Assembly: GCA_934444645.1 (NCBI GenBank)
Contig: CAKSCV010000001.1
Location: forward strand, 124,001-188,000
From: an uncultured Eubacteriales bacterium
GTDB lineage: Bacteria > Bacillota > Clostridia > Oscillospirales > CAG-382
Length of the DNA stretch: 64,000 nucleotides
Direction of reading: 5' to 3'
Below the pieces are notes generated by a model. It was not told the origin of the DNA. It made no database searches and worked only from the letters and a program-made list of their open reading frames with translations. Below are positions 10,301 through 18,420 of the stretch, piece by piece (the first letter of the stretch is position 1; the number at the start of each line of letters is the position of its first letter). The translations under genes and the position numbers were made by a program.

Positions 10301-10592
10301 GAATTTCTCCGGCACGACCAATGAAGGTGTCAAATACAGCGGTGCGGTCAACTATCGTCCCGGTACAGAAAACAAGGTTGATATCATCTATGATACCGAT
10401 CCTGATACCGGCGCATACCGCTTCGGATGCATCCTTGTCAATCTCGATAAGGGCTATACGGAAAACGGTATGACGTATGAAAACCGCTACGATGTTGCCT
10501 TTACGATTCGTCCGTATGTCATTGTTGCCGGTAAATACTATTACGGTGAAAGCGTATCCAAGAGCTATAACCAGATCGCCGCGAATGCTTAA
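7350..10592 (+). CDS. Large secreted protein with a Listeria-Bacteroides (InlB-type) repeat and carbohydrate-binding-like modules
   Basis: 1080 residues. A signal peptide (MKKTLTLAFAFLLC... ending at AAAF) is followed by alternating modules: beta-sandwich segments beginning YFDFDGYE- or DFEKGE-like and ending in a 'YFDNIGVYP/YLDNIAYIP' strand, which recall carbohydrate-binding modules, and short Flg_new/InlB B-type repeats such as FLGWKGADGNYV...LTAQW and CIGWA...DLYPVW. The C-terminal ~150 residues (from about TENEFSFRDPS) form a further beta domain. No catalytic site, LPXTG, SLH or dockerin was seen, so surface retention is unexplained. AAGGAG lies 8-9 bp before the ATG. It is followed at 13 bp by a tiny acidic gene. 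Confidence 0.85.
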   Translation: MKKTLTLAFAFLLCTLFCLGAAAFEMESVESAAEAIAKDLEPSTALSGELDITDPANLTHPKYGTLIYYNDFDGYELNHAGNLTGGETYASSLFDGNTININGGSATLQILQDPKDSTNQALKVTALGGYARAVFRPTKSFTQPGYYTVVMDYYVPDDNKDHNMYSLVYLNGEDAHAALYHGSNVLNDWAADRSCGYFKLVPEGESTSTSGGIGTSCEQIYLCDRRGSIGSGKYFYIDNLRLYYSPAVTVTYNLNLPEGVSTVYNAKAYNNGLVAFNTTSATVRALDPVPEIYAPGYSFLGWKGADGNYVDYYAPGTTELTAQWAEIQLGRNMLTGTYKLADFEKGERRYLIFEDNGFAFDIGNNDIASTVSGNTSGGVLKTTGSGKRYVVYIFPVKLDPARKYTVVWDAYTDVNYDGLLGWFLNAYGSSNHITLNLDPQKTANMAGKWHTNRITVNTGSNANGIFRLQYKYAADSATTGTFNAYFDNIGVYPDYKITYHFTNGSTVVDWFSKPGDENPKYIPSSSEYDAWTGEGNKICIGWATTQNATEPEKTIALANEDVDLYPVWMDVPESQFLASYYCQAAPFSDYYHIPVAKAFKSVSADVGRTEAVVTTYHNSTVKIQPKGYAGDIKLTFTLEDDSVVTETVHLIGGTKWRPGLNTLTGTTSPLAMDDMTEAEVEYALWLNGNRWKLDDNPKTDGINTSLKAVYATAQYAIITNRHNWNPTIEKDRPLSYEYDILSWSDVYTMINGSGGGPTGNIYADYYGKNAKDAWCHEKAYIDMINKTPTSHKGLPEPNAKDGILYMGHSGKTGEYGKLKKDGTLQEGKNAYFYLDNIAYIPYYKITYELTDGTKAYDYALYADDGTTLLTAYTPKASLLGSKRYKLSADGEVFSADTPIPLDNADITLYAVTDGYATTTENEFSFRDPSAGSAGIRFKATVSAATRFDADEYGFLVARTDKLGENTLAFNSDATKTTYIGVNNKNFSGTTNEGVKYSGAVNYRPGTENKVDIIYDTDPDTGAYRFGCILVNLDKGYTENGMTYENRYDVAFTIRPYVIVAGKYYYGESVSKSYNQIAANA

Positions 10593-10605
10593 AGGAGTGA
10601 TACTG

Positions 10606-10740
10606 TTGAAAAAAACGATATATGCGGAACCGAAATTCGAAATAAAACCGCTTCTTTGCGAGGATTTCCTCTTGGTTTCGGAGAGCGAAATCGATTCAGA
10701 CGACTTCTTTGACGGAGAAGGCGAAGGAGAAGGAGAATAA
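10606..10740 (+). CDS. 44-residue acidic small protein, unknown function
   Basis: TTG start with AAAGGAG (10591-10597) at 8-bp spacing; 13 bp after the upstream surface protein, so probably co-transcribed. The product begins MKKTIYAEPKFEIKPLL, turns strongly acidic (SESEIDSDDFFD) and ends in a (GE)4 tail. Small proteins opening M-K-K-x-Y-x-x-P are, from general knowledge, common next to surface proteins in gut Clostridia but have no assigned role. Reality is supported by the strong ribosome site and the terminator 14 bp downstream. No signal peptide or membrane segment. Confidence 0.7.
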   Translation: MKKTIYAEPKFEIKPLLCEDFLLVSESEIDSDDFFDGEGEGEGE

Positions 10741-10753
10741 CGGCTTTCCGAGC

Positions 10754-10790
10754 AAAAAAGGAGTGCGGCAAAAATGCTGCACTCCTTTTT
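10754..10790 (+). terminator. Intrinsic terminator
   Basis: Perfect 12-bp stem AAAAAGGAGTGC (10755-10766) with GCACTCCTTTTT (10779-10790). Confidence 0.92.
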
Positions 10791-10832
10791 CATATGCTTT
10801 TGCTGCGTAAATATGCCGCATATCGGAAACGC

Positions 10833-11774
10833 TTAAGACTTCGGTGCTTCCGCAAACCGCTGCACGCCCCAAATGCCGACCAAAATCACAAGACAGGCAA
10901 TTACATTGACAACGGAAAAGCTGCGCGGGTCAACGCAAAAACCGGCAGTTGTGGAAACCACCGTAATGACGCTCGAAAAGACCGTCGAGCGCGTGAGCGG
11001 CAGATAGGTGTTGGAATAGTTGACCATGAGATAGGCGAAAATGCTGGATAAACCGCCAAGATACAGAATGGAGATGAGATATTCCGGCATCACAAGCGGC
11101 TTGACAATAAGAAATGGTTGAAAGCGTGTGGCAACAAGCGCATAAACCGTAAAGAAAATCGCCGCATCGATGAACATGAAATACGTGCGTTCAAAAGGCG
11201 TGAAATCCTTTGCAAGGTCGCGGCTCAAAATGTTGAAAGCAACCGCCGAGACCACGGCTATTGTTAAGAAAATCAAGCCGGAAAGATACGTTTTTCCGCC
11301 GCCGTCACTGCTCCCGACGGTTACCACCACAACGCCGCCGACCGATAACACGCAGAACAGCACCTGCAAAAGCTTCGGCGGCTCATGCAGAACCAGTGCC
11401 GAAAAAAGCTGGCACAACACCGGTACAAGCGCGATCATGACCGAGGAAACCACGATGCCGGTTTGCTTTAAGCCGAAGCTCTCGCCGATAAAATAGACCA
11501 CCGGCTGGAAAATGCCGAGTAAAATCAGCTTGAAAACCGGTTTTCCGCGGAAGCTTAGCTTGATTTTCAAAATCGGCAGTAAAGCCGTCATCAATAAAAA
11601 TGCGAAAATAAAGCGTGCCGATAATACGACCGGCACATCCGCACCGCTCATCGCGCCGGTGTTTTTCAAGAGACGTTCGGCTGTGGAAAAGGCGCGTGTG
11701 GAGAATAAGAAGCTTAGGCCGAAAATGAAATTTCCGGAAAATCCGGCAAGCATTCCTTTTTGTGTGTTTGTCAA
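10833..11774 (-). CDS. EamA/DMT-family permease
   Basis: 313 residues starting at TTG (11774), chosen because GGAGG lies 7 bp upstream and the product begins MTNTQKGMLAGFSGN as typical family members do. About ten hydrophobic helices in two EamA halves. Family members export metabolites or amino acids; the substrate cannot be told from sequence. It is transcribed towards the small-protein terminator and diverges from the phosphoglycerate mutase gene. Confidence 0.85.
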   Translation of the reverse strand: MTNTQKGMLAGFSGNFIFGLSFLFSTRAFSTAERLLKNTGAMSGADVPVVLSARFIFAFLLMTALLPILKIKLSFRGKPVFKLILLGIFQPVVYFIGESFGLKQTGIVVSSVMIALVPVLCQLFSALVLHEPPKLLQVLFCVLSVGGVVVVTVGSSDGGGKTYLSGLIFLTIAVVSAVAFNILSRDLAKDFTPFERTYFMFIDAAIFFTVYALVATRFQPFLIVKPLVMPEYLISILYLGGLSSIFAYLMVNYSNTYLPLTRSTVFSSVITVVSTTAGFCVDPRSFSVVNVIACLVILVGIWGVQRFAEAPKS

Positions 11775-11896
11775 ATCGGTTCCTCCGTTTTGCGGCCGGT
11801 TGCCGTAACGAATCTTATCATAGCATAAGTCCTTGTAAAATGCAAGAGAAAACCGAAGCCGGTTGTCGAAAATTGTCATTATTAACAAAATATCAC

Positions 11897-11925
11897 TTGC
11901 TTTTTGTGCAAAAAGAACGTATCAT
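11897..11925 (+). promoter_or_regulatory. Sigma-A-type promoter for apgM
   Basis: TTGCTT (11897-11902), 17-bp spacer, TATCAT (11920-11925). Confidence 0.65.
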
Positions 11926-11964
11926 GTCTATATCAATTTTTTAATGGAAAGGACGTTTCGTCTT

Positions 11965-13191
11965 ATGAAATATGTTATTGTGATCGGCGACGGCATGGCG
12001 GATTACAAAATCGAAGCTCTCGGCGGCAAAACACCGCTTCAGGTTGCGGAAAAGCCGCGTATGGACTATATGGCACGCCACGGGATCATCGGTTTTGTCC
12101 ACAATGTGCCCAAGGATATGATTCCCGAAAGCGATACGGCAAATCTTGCCGTGATGGGGTATGACCCAAAGGTGTATTCCAAGGGACGCTCGCCGCTTGA
12201 AGCGGTCAGCATGGGCATCGATATGAAGCCGGACGAAACAGCCTTCCGCATCAATACCGTCGCTCTTACCGAAGAAGCGGATTGCTATGAAAACGAGCGG
12301 ATTCTCGATCACGGCGCGGATGAGATCCCGACCGAAGAATCCACAAAGCTCATCGAAACGCTGCAAAAGGAGCTTGGCGACGAGATCCATACTTATTATC
12401 CCGGCGTCAGCTATCGGCATTGCCTTATTTGGAAAAACGCACCGGCTCTCTGCGAATTCACCCGTCCGCACGATATTCTTGGACACCGCATCGGCGATTA
12501 TCTGCCGCAGGGCGAAATCGGAAAGCCCTATCGCGACATTATGAAAAAAAGCTATGAAATCTTGAAGAATCACCCGGTCAATCTCGACCGAAAAAAGCGT
12601 GGTCTTCTTCCTGCAAACTCTTTATGGATCTGGGGACCCGGTAAAAAGCCGCTTCTTACTTCGTTTGAAGAACGCTACGGCAAAAAAGCCGCCGTCATTT
12701 CCGCGGTTGACCTCATCAAAGGCATCGGTCTCTGCGCCGGCATGGAGGTCATCGAGGTCGAAGGCGCTACCGGTAATATCCACACCAATTTCGAAGGCAA
12801 GGCGCAGGCTGCCATCGATGCTCTTGCACGAGGCAACGACCTTGTCTACGTCCACGTCGAAGCACCGGATGAATGCGGACACCGTGCGGAAACCGAAAAC
12901 AAAGTCAAATCCATTGAATATCTCGATTCGAGAATCATCGCACCCATCGAGGATGCCCTGAAAGCGTCCGGTGAAGCTTATCGCTTCCTCATTCTGCCGG
13001 ATCATCCGACACCCATTGCCATGCGCACGCATTCGATCGATGCCGTGCCGTATATTCTGTATACAAGCAACGCCGAGGTGACCTCCGATGCCAAGGCCTA
13101 CGATGAGTTTTTCGGCGTGGAGGACGTTTCGTATCTCGATACCATCAATTACGCCAAGGGTGAACGCATGATGGAAGTGTTTTTGAAATAA
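11965..13191 (+). CDS. apgM: Cofactor-independent phosphoglycerate mutase, archaeal (ApgM) type
   Basis: 408 residues from ATG 11965 (AAAGGA upstream). Alkaline-phosphatase superfamily features: IGDGMADY at the N-terminus (metal-binding Asp), the nucleophile region SDTANLAVMGYDP, and C-terminal metal ligands (EAPDECGH, LPDHPTP). Family members interconvert 3- and 2-phosphoglycerate in glycolysis. Close relatives in Clostridia have also been annotated as a proposed homoserine kinase, so that activity is an alternative. The longer upstream frame would start before the promoter and is rejected. Confidence 0.9.
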   Translation: MKYVIVIGDGMADYKIEALGGKTPLQVAEKPRMDYMARHGIIGFVHNVPKDMIPESDTANLAVMGYDPKVYSKGRSPLEAVSMGIDMKPDETAFRINTVALTEEADCYENERILDHGADEIPTEESTKLIETLQKELGDEIHTYYPGVSYRHCLIWKNAPALCEFTRPHDILGHRIGDYLPQGEIGKPYRDIMKKSYEILKNHPVNLDRKKRGLLPANSLWIWGPGKKPLLTSFEERYGKKAAVISAVDLIKGIGLCAGMEVIEVEGATGNIHTNFEGKAQAAIDALARGNDLVYVHVEAPDECGHRAETENKVKSIEYLDSRIIAPIEDALKASGEAYRFLILPDHPTPIAMRTHSIDAVPYILYTSNAEVTSDAKAYDEFFGVEDVSYLDTINYAKGERMMEVFLK

Positions 13192-13207
13192 ATGCCGACC
13201 GGCAATC

Positions 13208-13246
13208 AAAAAGGACAGCTTTTGCGGCTGTCCTTTTGTTGTTTTC
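13208..13246 (+). terminator. Intrinsic terminator after apgM
   Basis: Perfect 11-bp stem AAAAGGACAGC (13209-13219) with GCTGTCCTTTT (13227-13237), followed by T-rich sequence; usable in both directions between convergent genes. Confidence 0.9.
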
Positions 13247-13255
13247 GTATTTCGG

Positions 13256-14275
13256 TTATCTCTTTTCGGTGCACAACGCAAGCAGATCGTTGACATCGGC
13301 AGTTGCCAAGCATTCCACCGTGTCGCTGGCGCCGTAATAGATCTTCACCTCGCCGCTGTCCTCCAAAATCATGCCGCCGGGGAAAATAACGTTTTGGCGG
13401 AATCCAGCATCGGTTTCGAACGGAAGGTCGGGCGCGATGAGAGGAACCTTGCTCATGCCGAGGACTTTGGACGGATCGTCCTTGTCAAGCAGCATAATGC
13501 CGGCTGAGTAACGCTTGTCCCAAATTTCCTCCCAGCCGTTTTTGCCGCGGCTCTTGTCGCGGTCAACGGCATGGAATGTGGTAAGTCACCCCTTTTCGGT
13601 CTTTACCGGAGGAGCTGCCGGGCCGATCTTGTCGTCTGCATACGGGACGTCTTCAACGCCAAGCACCAAGGCGTGTTCGCCCCAAAAACGAAGATCCGGC
13701 GATTTGGAGAGCCATAAATCAAACCGGTCGATGTCGCCGCGTCCGTAAACCGGGAACGGACGCTCTAAACGGACATACAGTCCGCCGATCTTTTCGGGGA
13801 ACAGAACCATGTTGCGGTTGTCGGGAACGCTCACGCTGAGAAGCTCAAAGCTGTCCAAGCTGTCGTTTAAGGCTGCCACACAGCCGCGAATGCCGTGACC
13901 GGTATCCATGGCAAGGCAGAGATACAGCTTTCCGTCAATTTTGGTGATGCGGGGATCGTAAAATCGCTGTACTTCTGGATCGGTGATGTCAGCACTGTCG
14001 ATGAGCGGCTTTTCCCATACTTTCCAACCGTCGATGCCGTTGTCGCTGACGGCAATGCCAAGCATGGTGCCCTTAAAACGATGTTTGGGCGAAAAGCTCT
14101 GTTCATCCGTTCCGTAGTCGTCGCGGAAAACCATTAAATACTTTCCTTCGTGCTTGACAACACCGGCATTGAAAACAAGCGCTGCGTCATAGGGAATATC
14201 GTCTTTGGTTAAAATCGGTTTGGATAATTTGTGAACCACGGGAGAGCTGTGAAGCTCGGGGAATACTTTCGGCAT
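13256..14275 (-). pseudogene. GH130-type glycoside phosphorylase, interrupted by an in-frame UGA
   Basis: The frame from ATG 14275 (AAAGGA upstream) encodes a family-length protein of 339 codons, but codon 230 is TGA (minus strand, 13586-13588). Translation resumes in the same frame immediately after it, and both sides match the family (KIGPAAPPVKTEKG before; LTTFHAVDRD and FPGGMI..IYYGASD after). A Trp is expected there, so one G-to-A change (TGG to TGA) explains it. Active relatives phosphorolyse beta-1,4- or beta-1,2-mannosides. Other genes here end in TGA, so the code is probably standard; this is either a real nonsense mutation or a sequence error. Otherwise the frame is intact. Confidence 0.85.
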
Positions 14276-14437
14276 AGATATTTTTCCTTTCTGTGCGTAT
14301 TGAATGCGGAATATGTCAACAAGCACAGTTTACACCCAAAAGCGGCTGTTGTCAAGAACCGACTTGCACAAGCATACAATAGGACAGAAGATTTAATGAT
14401 TTTTACAGTTGTTTTATTGAAAAAAGGAGGTTTATCC

Positions 14438-15106
14438 GTGAACAAAGCCGAAATGCTACATATGCTGGAGCTGTCCTCAATTGCCTATCGGGATAACCAG
14501 CCGTTATGCCGCTGCACAAAAGTGGTGGTTGTGGAGGATAAAACGACCGATACCGAATGCTTTGTCCGCATCAAAGAAGGGTACGTCAGCATCACCTTCC
14601 GCGGAACGGATTCGTGTACCAACTGGCTCAACAACTTTTGCTTTGCCAAGACCGTCATCCCTTACGACAACGAACAGAGCGCCATTCGGGTGCATGCAGG
14701 ATTCCTTCGTACCTATAAGAGCGTTCGTGATAAGATTCACGCTTTGATTCCGCCGGGCGCGTGCCGGGTGACCGTGACGGGACATTCGCTCGGCGCGGCG
14801 CTCGCGGTGTTATGCGCGGTGGATATCCAGTATAACTTTCCGCATAAAGACGTCGAAGCGTATGTGTTCGGCTGCCCGCGCGTGGGCAACAAGGCTTTCG
14901 CTAAGTCGTATAATAAACGTGTGTTTAAGACGCTACGCGTAACCAACGGAAACGATATTGTCGCCAAAGTGCCGCCGGCACTGCTCGGATTTCGCCATGT
15001 CGGCATCAATATCCATACAGGCGTTCTGTTATTGCCGTTTGCCGTGTCGTTCGAAGCGCATCGGCCGCAGAATTACTACCGTGCGCTGTGGGCGCAGATG
15101 TGTTAG
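14438..15106 (+). CDS. Class 3 lipase-family alpha/beta hydrolase
   Basis: 222 residues from GTG 14438, which has AGGAGG 7 bp upstream. The nucleophile elbow is GHSLGAALAV, and the FRGTD oxyanion-region motif, VFGCPRVGN and a late NDIV..P stretch (Asp) fit the class 3 triacylglycerol lipase family. No signal peptide, so a cytoplasmic esterase or lipase is likely; substrate unknown. Its stop codon overlaps the stop of the convergent GH30 gene by 4 bp. Confidence 0.85.
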   Translation: MNKAEMLHMLELSSIAYRDNQPLCRCTKVVVVEDKTTDTECFVRIKEGYVSITFRGTDSCTNWLNNFCFAKTVIPYDNEQSAIRVHAGFLRTYKSVRDKIHALIPPGACRVTVTGHSLGAALAVLCAVDIQYNFPHKDVEAYVFGCPRVGNKAFAKSYNKRVFKTLRVTNGNDIVAKVPPALLGFRHVGINIHTGVLLLPFAVSFEAHRPQNYYRALWAQMC

Positions 15107-16458
15107 TTTTTCTCTTCGAAAACGACCGTGGAGACCGAATCGGGCAATGCCTCGATGTACCACCGCTTGCCGCGGAAGGCGTATTGCAGCTGCACCTTGT
15201 TCTTGTCGGGATTGACAATCTGCAAAACAAACGAGCCGTCCGGATTTTTCGCCGCGCATACCTCGGTCGGGAGGGATTTGTGCGGAAAGCAGGACAGATT
15301 CATGCCCTGAATGTCGGCTTTTGCCGCATAAATCCGGGCATTCTTCTTGATAAAGCCGGAAAAATGCCGCAGCGCACGGTATTGACCGCTGTAGCTCAAT
15401 TCACCGGTCTGTGTATTCCGCGTGGCAAGACCGCCGCAGAAGAACGGACCGATGTTCGGGCCACCCGTTTCGTCGAGCAGCAGATTCCAGCCGGTGAACG
15501 AAAGAAAGCCGCGGTTCAATGCCTTTGCCATCATTATGCCCCATTTGCAGTGGTCTGTCGCATAATTATCATAAAGCCGCGGTCCGCCCTCCGTGAAGTG
15601 AAAGTGAAGGGCAGGGTGGGCTTGCCGGATGATGTCTGTCATTTCAATATAATAATCGTAATAGTGGAAAGCGATGCTGCCGCAGGCGTCGAGCAACTCC
15701 GGATATTCCTTGAAGCACCATAAAATCTTGCTCCATTTTTCAAACCCATGGTCGTGCATCCAGATTTCGGTGTTTCTTCCGGCTTCATTCAGTTTTTTCC
15801 GAAGCTCCAAAATGAATTTCGCTTCGATTTCCGGATGCCACATACAGGTCGGATACCGGGCATCCTGCTCGGCATGCGGTTCGTTCTGCGGCGTAACGGC
15901 GGAGATGAAGACACCGCGTTTTTCGTATTCCTCCAGAAAGCGCAGAAAATACCGGGCATAGCATTCGATATACCTGTCGCGCATATAGCCGCCGCACATG
16001 GATTCGCCGGTCTTCATCCAGCCGGGCGGACTCCAGGGCGAGGCAAACAGGTAAATATCCGGATTTGTGCGTATGACCTCGTGAATCATGGGAAGAATGT
16101 AGGCTTCATCTTTTTCGACGGAAAAGTGCGCTAATGCCGTGTCGTCTTTGATATCATCGTAGGAATATAACTCTGGCGAATAGTCGCACGAACCGATCGG
16201 GATTCGTCCAACCTGCAAATCAAGTCCGGCACTTGTGTAAATATCCGTTAAAAATCCCTTCCGGCTTTCCGGTTCCATTTGTGCCAAATTGTAGCACGAG
16301 GAGCCGGTCAGAGCGACGCCGAAGCCGCGGAAGCTTTCCGTGATCGGTGTATCGCTTACGTTTACTTTCAAGGCACCGACCGATTCGATATCCGAAGGAA
16401 AAACCTCGGTTTTGCGCATGAAAAAACCGGAGGCTGTGGTGAATTGCGTTGCTTTCAT
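15103..16458 (-). CDS. GH30-family glycoside hydrolase
   Basis: 451 residues from ATG 16458 (AAAGGA, 9-bp spacing; TTG at 16464 is the alternative). Family features: GFGVALTGSS near the start, the ASPWSPPGWMK strand, the acid/base Glu in TPQNEPHAEQ and the nucleophile Glu in HFTEGGPRLYD, then a C-terminal beta-sandwich typical of GH30. Members cleave beta-glucosyl, beta-1,6-glucan, xylosyl or fucosyl linkages; the exact one is not decidable here. No signal peptide, so it probably acts on imported oligosaccharides. Divergent from an AraC regulator that may control it. Confidence 0.9.
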   Translation of the reverse strand: MKATQFTTASGFFMRKTEVFPSDIESVGALKVNVSDTPITESFRGFGVALTGSSCYNLAQMEPESRKGFLTDIYTSAGLDLQVGRIPIGSCDYSPELYSYDDIKDDTALAHFSVEKDEAYILPMIHEVIRTNPDIYLFASPWSPPGWMKTGESMCGGYMRDRYIECYARYFLRFLEEYEKRGVFISAVTPQNEPHAEQDARYPTCMWHPEIEAKFILELRKKLNEAGRNTEIWMHDHGFEKWSKILWCFKEYPELLDACGSIAFHYYDYYIEMTDIIRQAHPALHFHFTEGGPRLYDNYATDHCKWGIMMAKALNRGFLSFTGWNLLLDETGGPNIGPFFCGGLATRNTQTGELSYSGQYRALRHFSGFIKKNARIYAAKADIQGMNLSCFPHKSLPTEVCAAKNPDGSFVLQIVNPDKNKVQLQYAFRGKRWYIEALPDSVSTVVFEEKN

Positions 16459-16533
16459 AGTCAAAGATCCTTTCGTTTTTTACTATTCTATCATGCGAAA
16501 AAACGATATGCAAGGTAAATTTCATTAAAGCGG

Positions 16534-16562
16534 TTGCAAATTTCGGTCAAATGATGTATAAT
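16534..16562 (+). promoter_or_regulatory. Sigma-A-type promoter for the AraC gene
   Basis: TTGCAA (16534-16539), 17-bp spacer, TATAAT (16557-16562). It overlaps the upstream-most in-frame ATG (16561), which decides for the start at 16582. Confidence 0.8.
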
Positions 16563-16581
16563 GGCATTTGAGGTGAAACAT

Positions 16582-17373
16582 ATGCCGTTATCCGCTTTAT
16601 GGCAGCTTGAAACGCATGATACGGACGTGCGTGAAATTGTATGTATCAATCAACAGTGGACTGCTTTGCACAACACCTGGAGCTATGTCGAACAGCCGCG
16701 GCCGAACGACGGAATCATCTATATTTGCAAAGGCTGTGCTGTGTATACGGCAGCGGACGGCAGGAAAACGGAGGGTGCCTGCGGCGATCTTCTGTTTCTG
16801 CCGCGAAACAGCCGCTATTGGGTGGAGTTGGCACCCGGCTCGGAATCCATACTTTTGAATTTCAGCTTATATGAACACGAAGAGCGATTGACGGTTTCCG
16901 ATGAGATTTTTGGCATCGGAACCGAAAAAAACGGCTTTGTCCGGGATACATTAGAGCAGCTGTGCCGCCTGTATGCAGGCTCTGCCAATGCGCTCCCGAT
17001 AAAAGCAAGAGTGTATGCGCTTCTCGATTACGTTATCAGCATGAAAACACAGAGCAAGGCAGACGCGGTCCTTGTGTATATCAACAACCACCTAAGCGAG
17101 TCGCACTCGATTCCGGATATTGCCAAAGGCTGTGCCATGAGCGAAAGCTCCTTTCGCCGCTTGGTAAATGAGAAAACCGGCCTCAGCCCGGTTCGGTACA
17201 TTGCAAGGCAAAAGATCGTAAAAGCCAAACAGCTTCTTGCGGTGGACGAACTGTCTGTGGAGGAAATCGCCTCGATCCTCGGGTATTATGACAGTGCCCA
17301 TTTCATCAAATGCTTCAAACGGGAAACCGGGCAGACACCGGCGCAATACCGCAAGAAGGATAGGGAAGCATAA
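16582..17373 (+). CDS. AraC-family transcriptional regulator
   Basis: 263 residues from ATG 16582 with GAGGTG 6 bp upstream. N-terminal cupin-like sensor (YICKGCAVYTAADG.. and GDLLFLPRNSRYW), C-terminal double helix-turn-helix (SIPDIAKGCAMSESSFRRL and SVEEIASILGYYDSAHFIKCFKRETGQTPAQYR). The divergent neighbour is the GH30 hydrolase, so control of that gene by a sugar ligand is a reasonable inference. Confidence 0.92.
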   Translation: MPLSALWQLETHDTDVREIVCINQQWTALHNTWSYVEQPRPNDGIIYICKGCAVYTAADGRKTEGACGDLLFLPRNSRYWVELAPGSESILLNFSLYEHEERLTVSDEIFGIGTEKNGFVRDTLEQLCRLYAGSANALPIKARVYALLDYVISMKTQSKADAVLVYINNHLSESHSIPDIAKGCAMSESSFRRLVNEKTGLSPVRYIARQKIVKAKQLLAVDELSVEEIASILGYYDSAHFIKCFKRETGQTPAQYRKKDREA

Positions 17374-17420
17374 AAAAACGGAAGCAGCAGTTTTTTCTGC
17401 CGCTTCCGCAACTGTTTTTT
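17372..17420. terminator. Bidirectional terminator between araC and fba
   Basis: Stem CGGAAGCaGCAG (17379-17390) with CTGCcGCTTCCG (17397-17408), with T-runs on both strands. Confidence 0.88.
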
Positions 17421-17428
17421 TTGCAAAC

Positions 17429-18361
17429 TCAGTCAGCCATGCCGGAAGAACCGAGAACGTTCTTGATCTTGTGCTTGACAAGCTTTTTGACGTTTTCTCT
17501 TGCCGGACCGAGGTAAAGTCTCGGGTCGAAGATAGCCGGATCCTTGCAGAACACTTCGCGGATAGCAGCCGTGCAGGCAAGACGGATATCCGAGTCGATG
17601 TTGATCTTGCAGACAGCCATGGTGGCAGCCTTGCGAAGAAGCTCTTCCGGAACGCCCTTAGCGTCAGCAAGATTGCCGCCGTTTTCGTTGATGATCTTGA
17701 CATATTCTTGGTTTACGGAAGAAGCACCATGGAGAACGATCGGAAACTCGGGAAGTCTGCGGGAGATTTCTTCGAGAATATCGAAACGGAGCTTGGGTTC
17801 GCCCTTGAATTTGAATGCGCCGTGGCTGGTGCCGATGGCGATTGCAAGGCTGTCAACACCTGTTTTGGAAACGAATTCTTCCACTTCGTCGGGATTGGTG
17901 AACATAGCGTCTTCGGCGGAAACGTTGACGTCGTCTTCGATGCCGGCAAGCTTGCCGAGCTCGCCTTCAACGACGATGCCGTGTGCGTGCGCATATTCAA
18001 CAACCTTCTTGGTGAGGGCGATGTTGTCCTCAAAGCTGTATTTGGAGCCGTCGATCATGACCGAGGAGAAACCGTTGTCAATGCAGTCCTTGCAGAGCTC
18101 AAAGCTGTCGCCGTGGTCAAGATGCAGAGCAAAATCGATGCCGGCGTCTTCGCAGGCAGCCTTGGCAAGAGCCATCAGGTAAGCCGGCTTTGCATACTTT
18201 CTTGCACCGGCGGAAACCTGCAGAATGACCGGGGATTTTTCTTCGGCGGCCGCTTCGGTAACGCCTTGGATGATCTCCATGTTGTTAATGTTGAAAGCAC
18301 CGACCGCATAGTGGTTGGCGTATGCTTTTTTGAACATTTCTTTGGTTGAGATGATTGCCAT
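17429..18361 (-). CDS. fba: Class II fructose-1,6-bisphosphate aldolase
   Basis: 310 residues, full length. Zinc ligands and active-site motifs are visible: LHLDHGDSFE, VEGELGKLAG, AIGTSHGAFKF and VLHGASSV. It splits fructose-1,6-bisphosphate into dihydroxyacetone phosphate and glyceraldehyde-3-phosphate in glycolysis. It lies 59 bp downstream of upp on the same strand without an obvious terminator between, so the two may share a transcript. AAAGGTG precedes the ATG by 11 bp. Confidence 0.96.
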   Translation of the reverse strand: MAIISTKEMFKKAYANHYAVGAFNINNMEIIQGVTEAAAEEKSPVILQVSAGARKYAKPAYLMALAKAACEDAGIDFALHLDHGDSFELCKDCIDNGFSSVMIDGSKYSFEDNIALTKKVVEYAHAHGIVVEGELGKLAGIEDDVNVSAEDAMFTNPDEVEEFVSKTGVDSLAIAIGTSHGAFKFKGEPKLRFDILEEISRRLPEFPIVLHGASSVNQEYVKIINENGGNLADAKGVPEELLRKAATMAVCKINIDSDIRLACTAAIREVFCKDPAIFDPRLYLGPARENVKKLVKHKIKNVLGSSGMAD

Positions 18362-18420
18362 GATTTTTTAGCACCTTTCTTTTGTGAAGTGTATCTTATT
18401 GTTTGAATAAGCAAATAAAG

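Noticed and set aside
13256..14275. Genome-wide UGA reassignment to Trp, or selenocysteine, in the GH130 gene
   Set aside because: Genes ending at 23661, 30621 and 42093 use TGA as stop, and the family residue is Trp rather than Cys/Sec.
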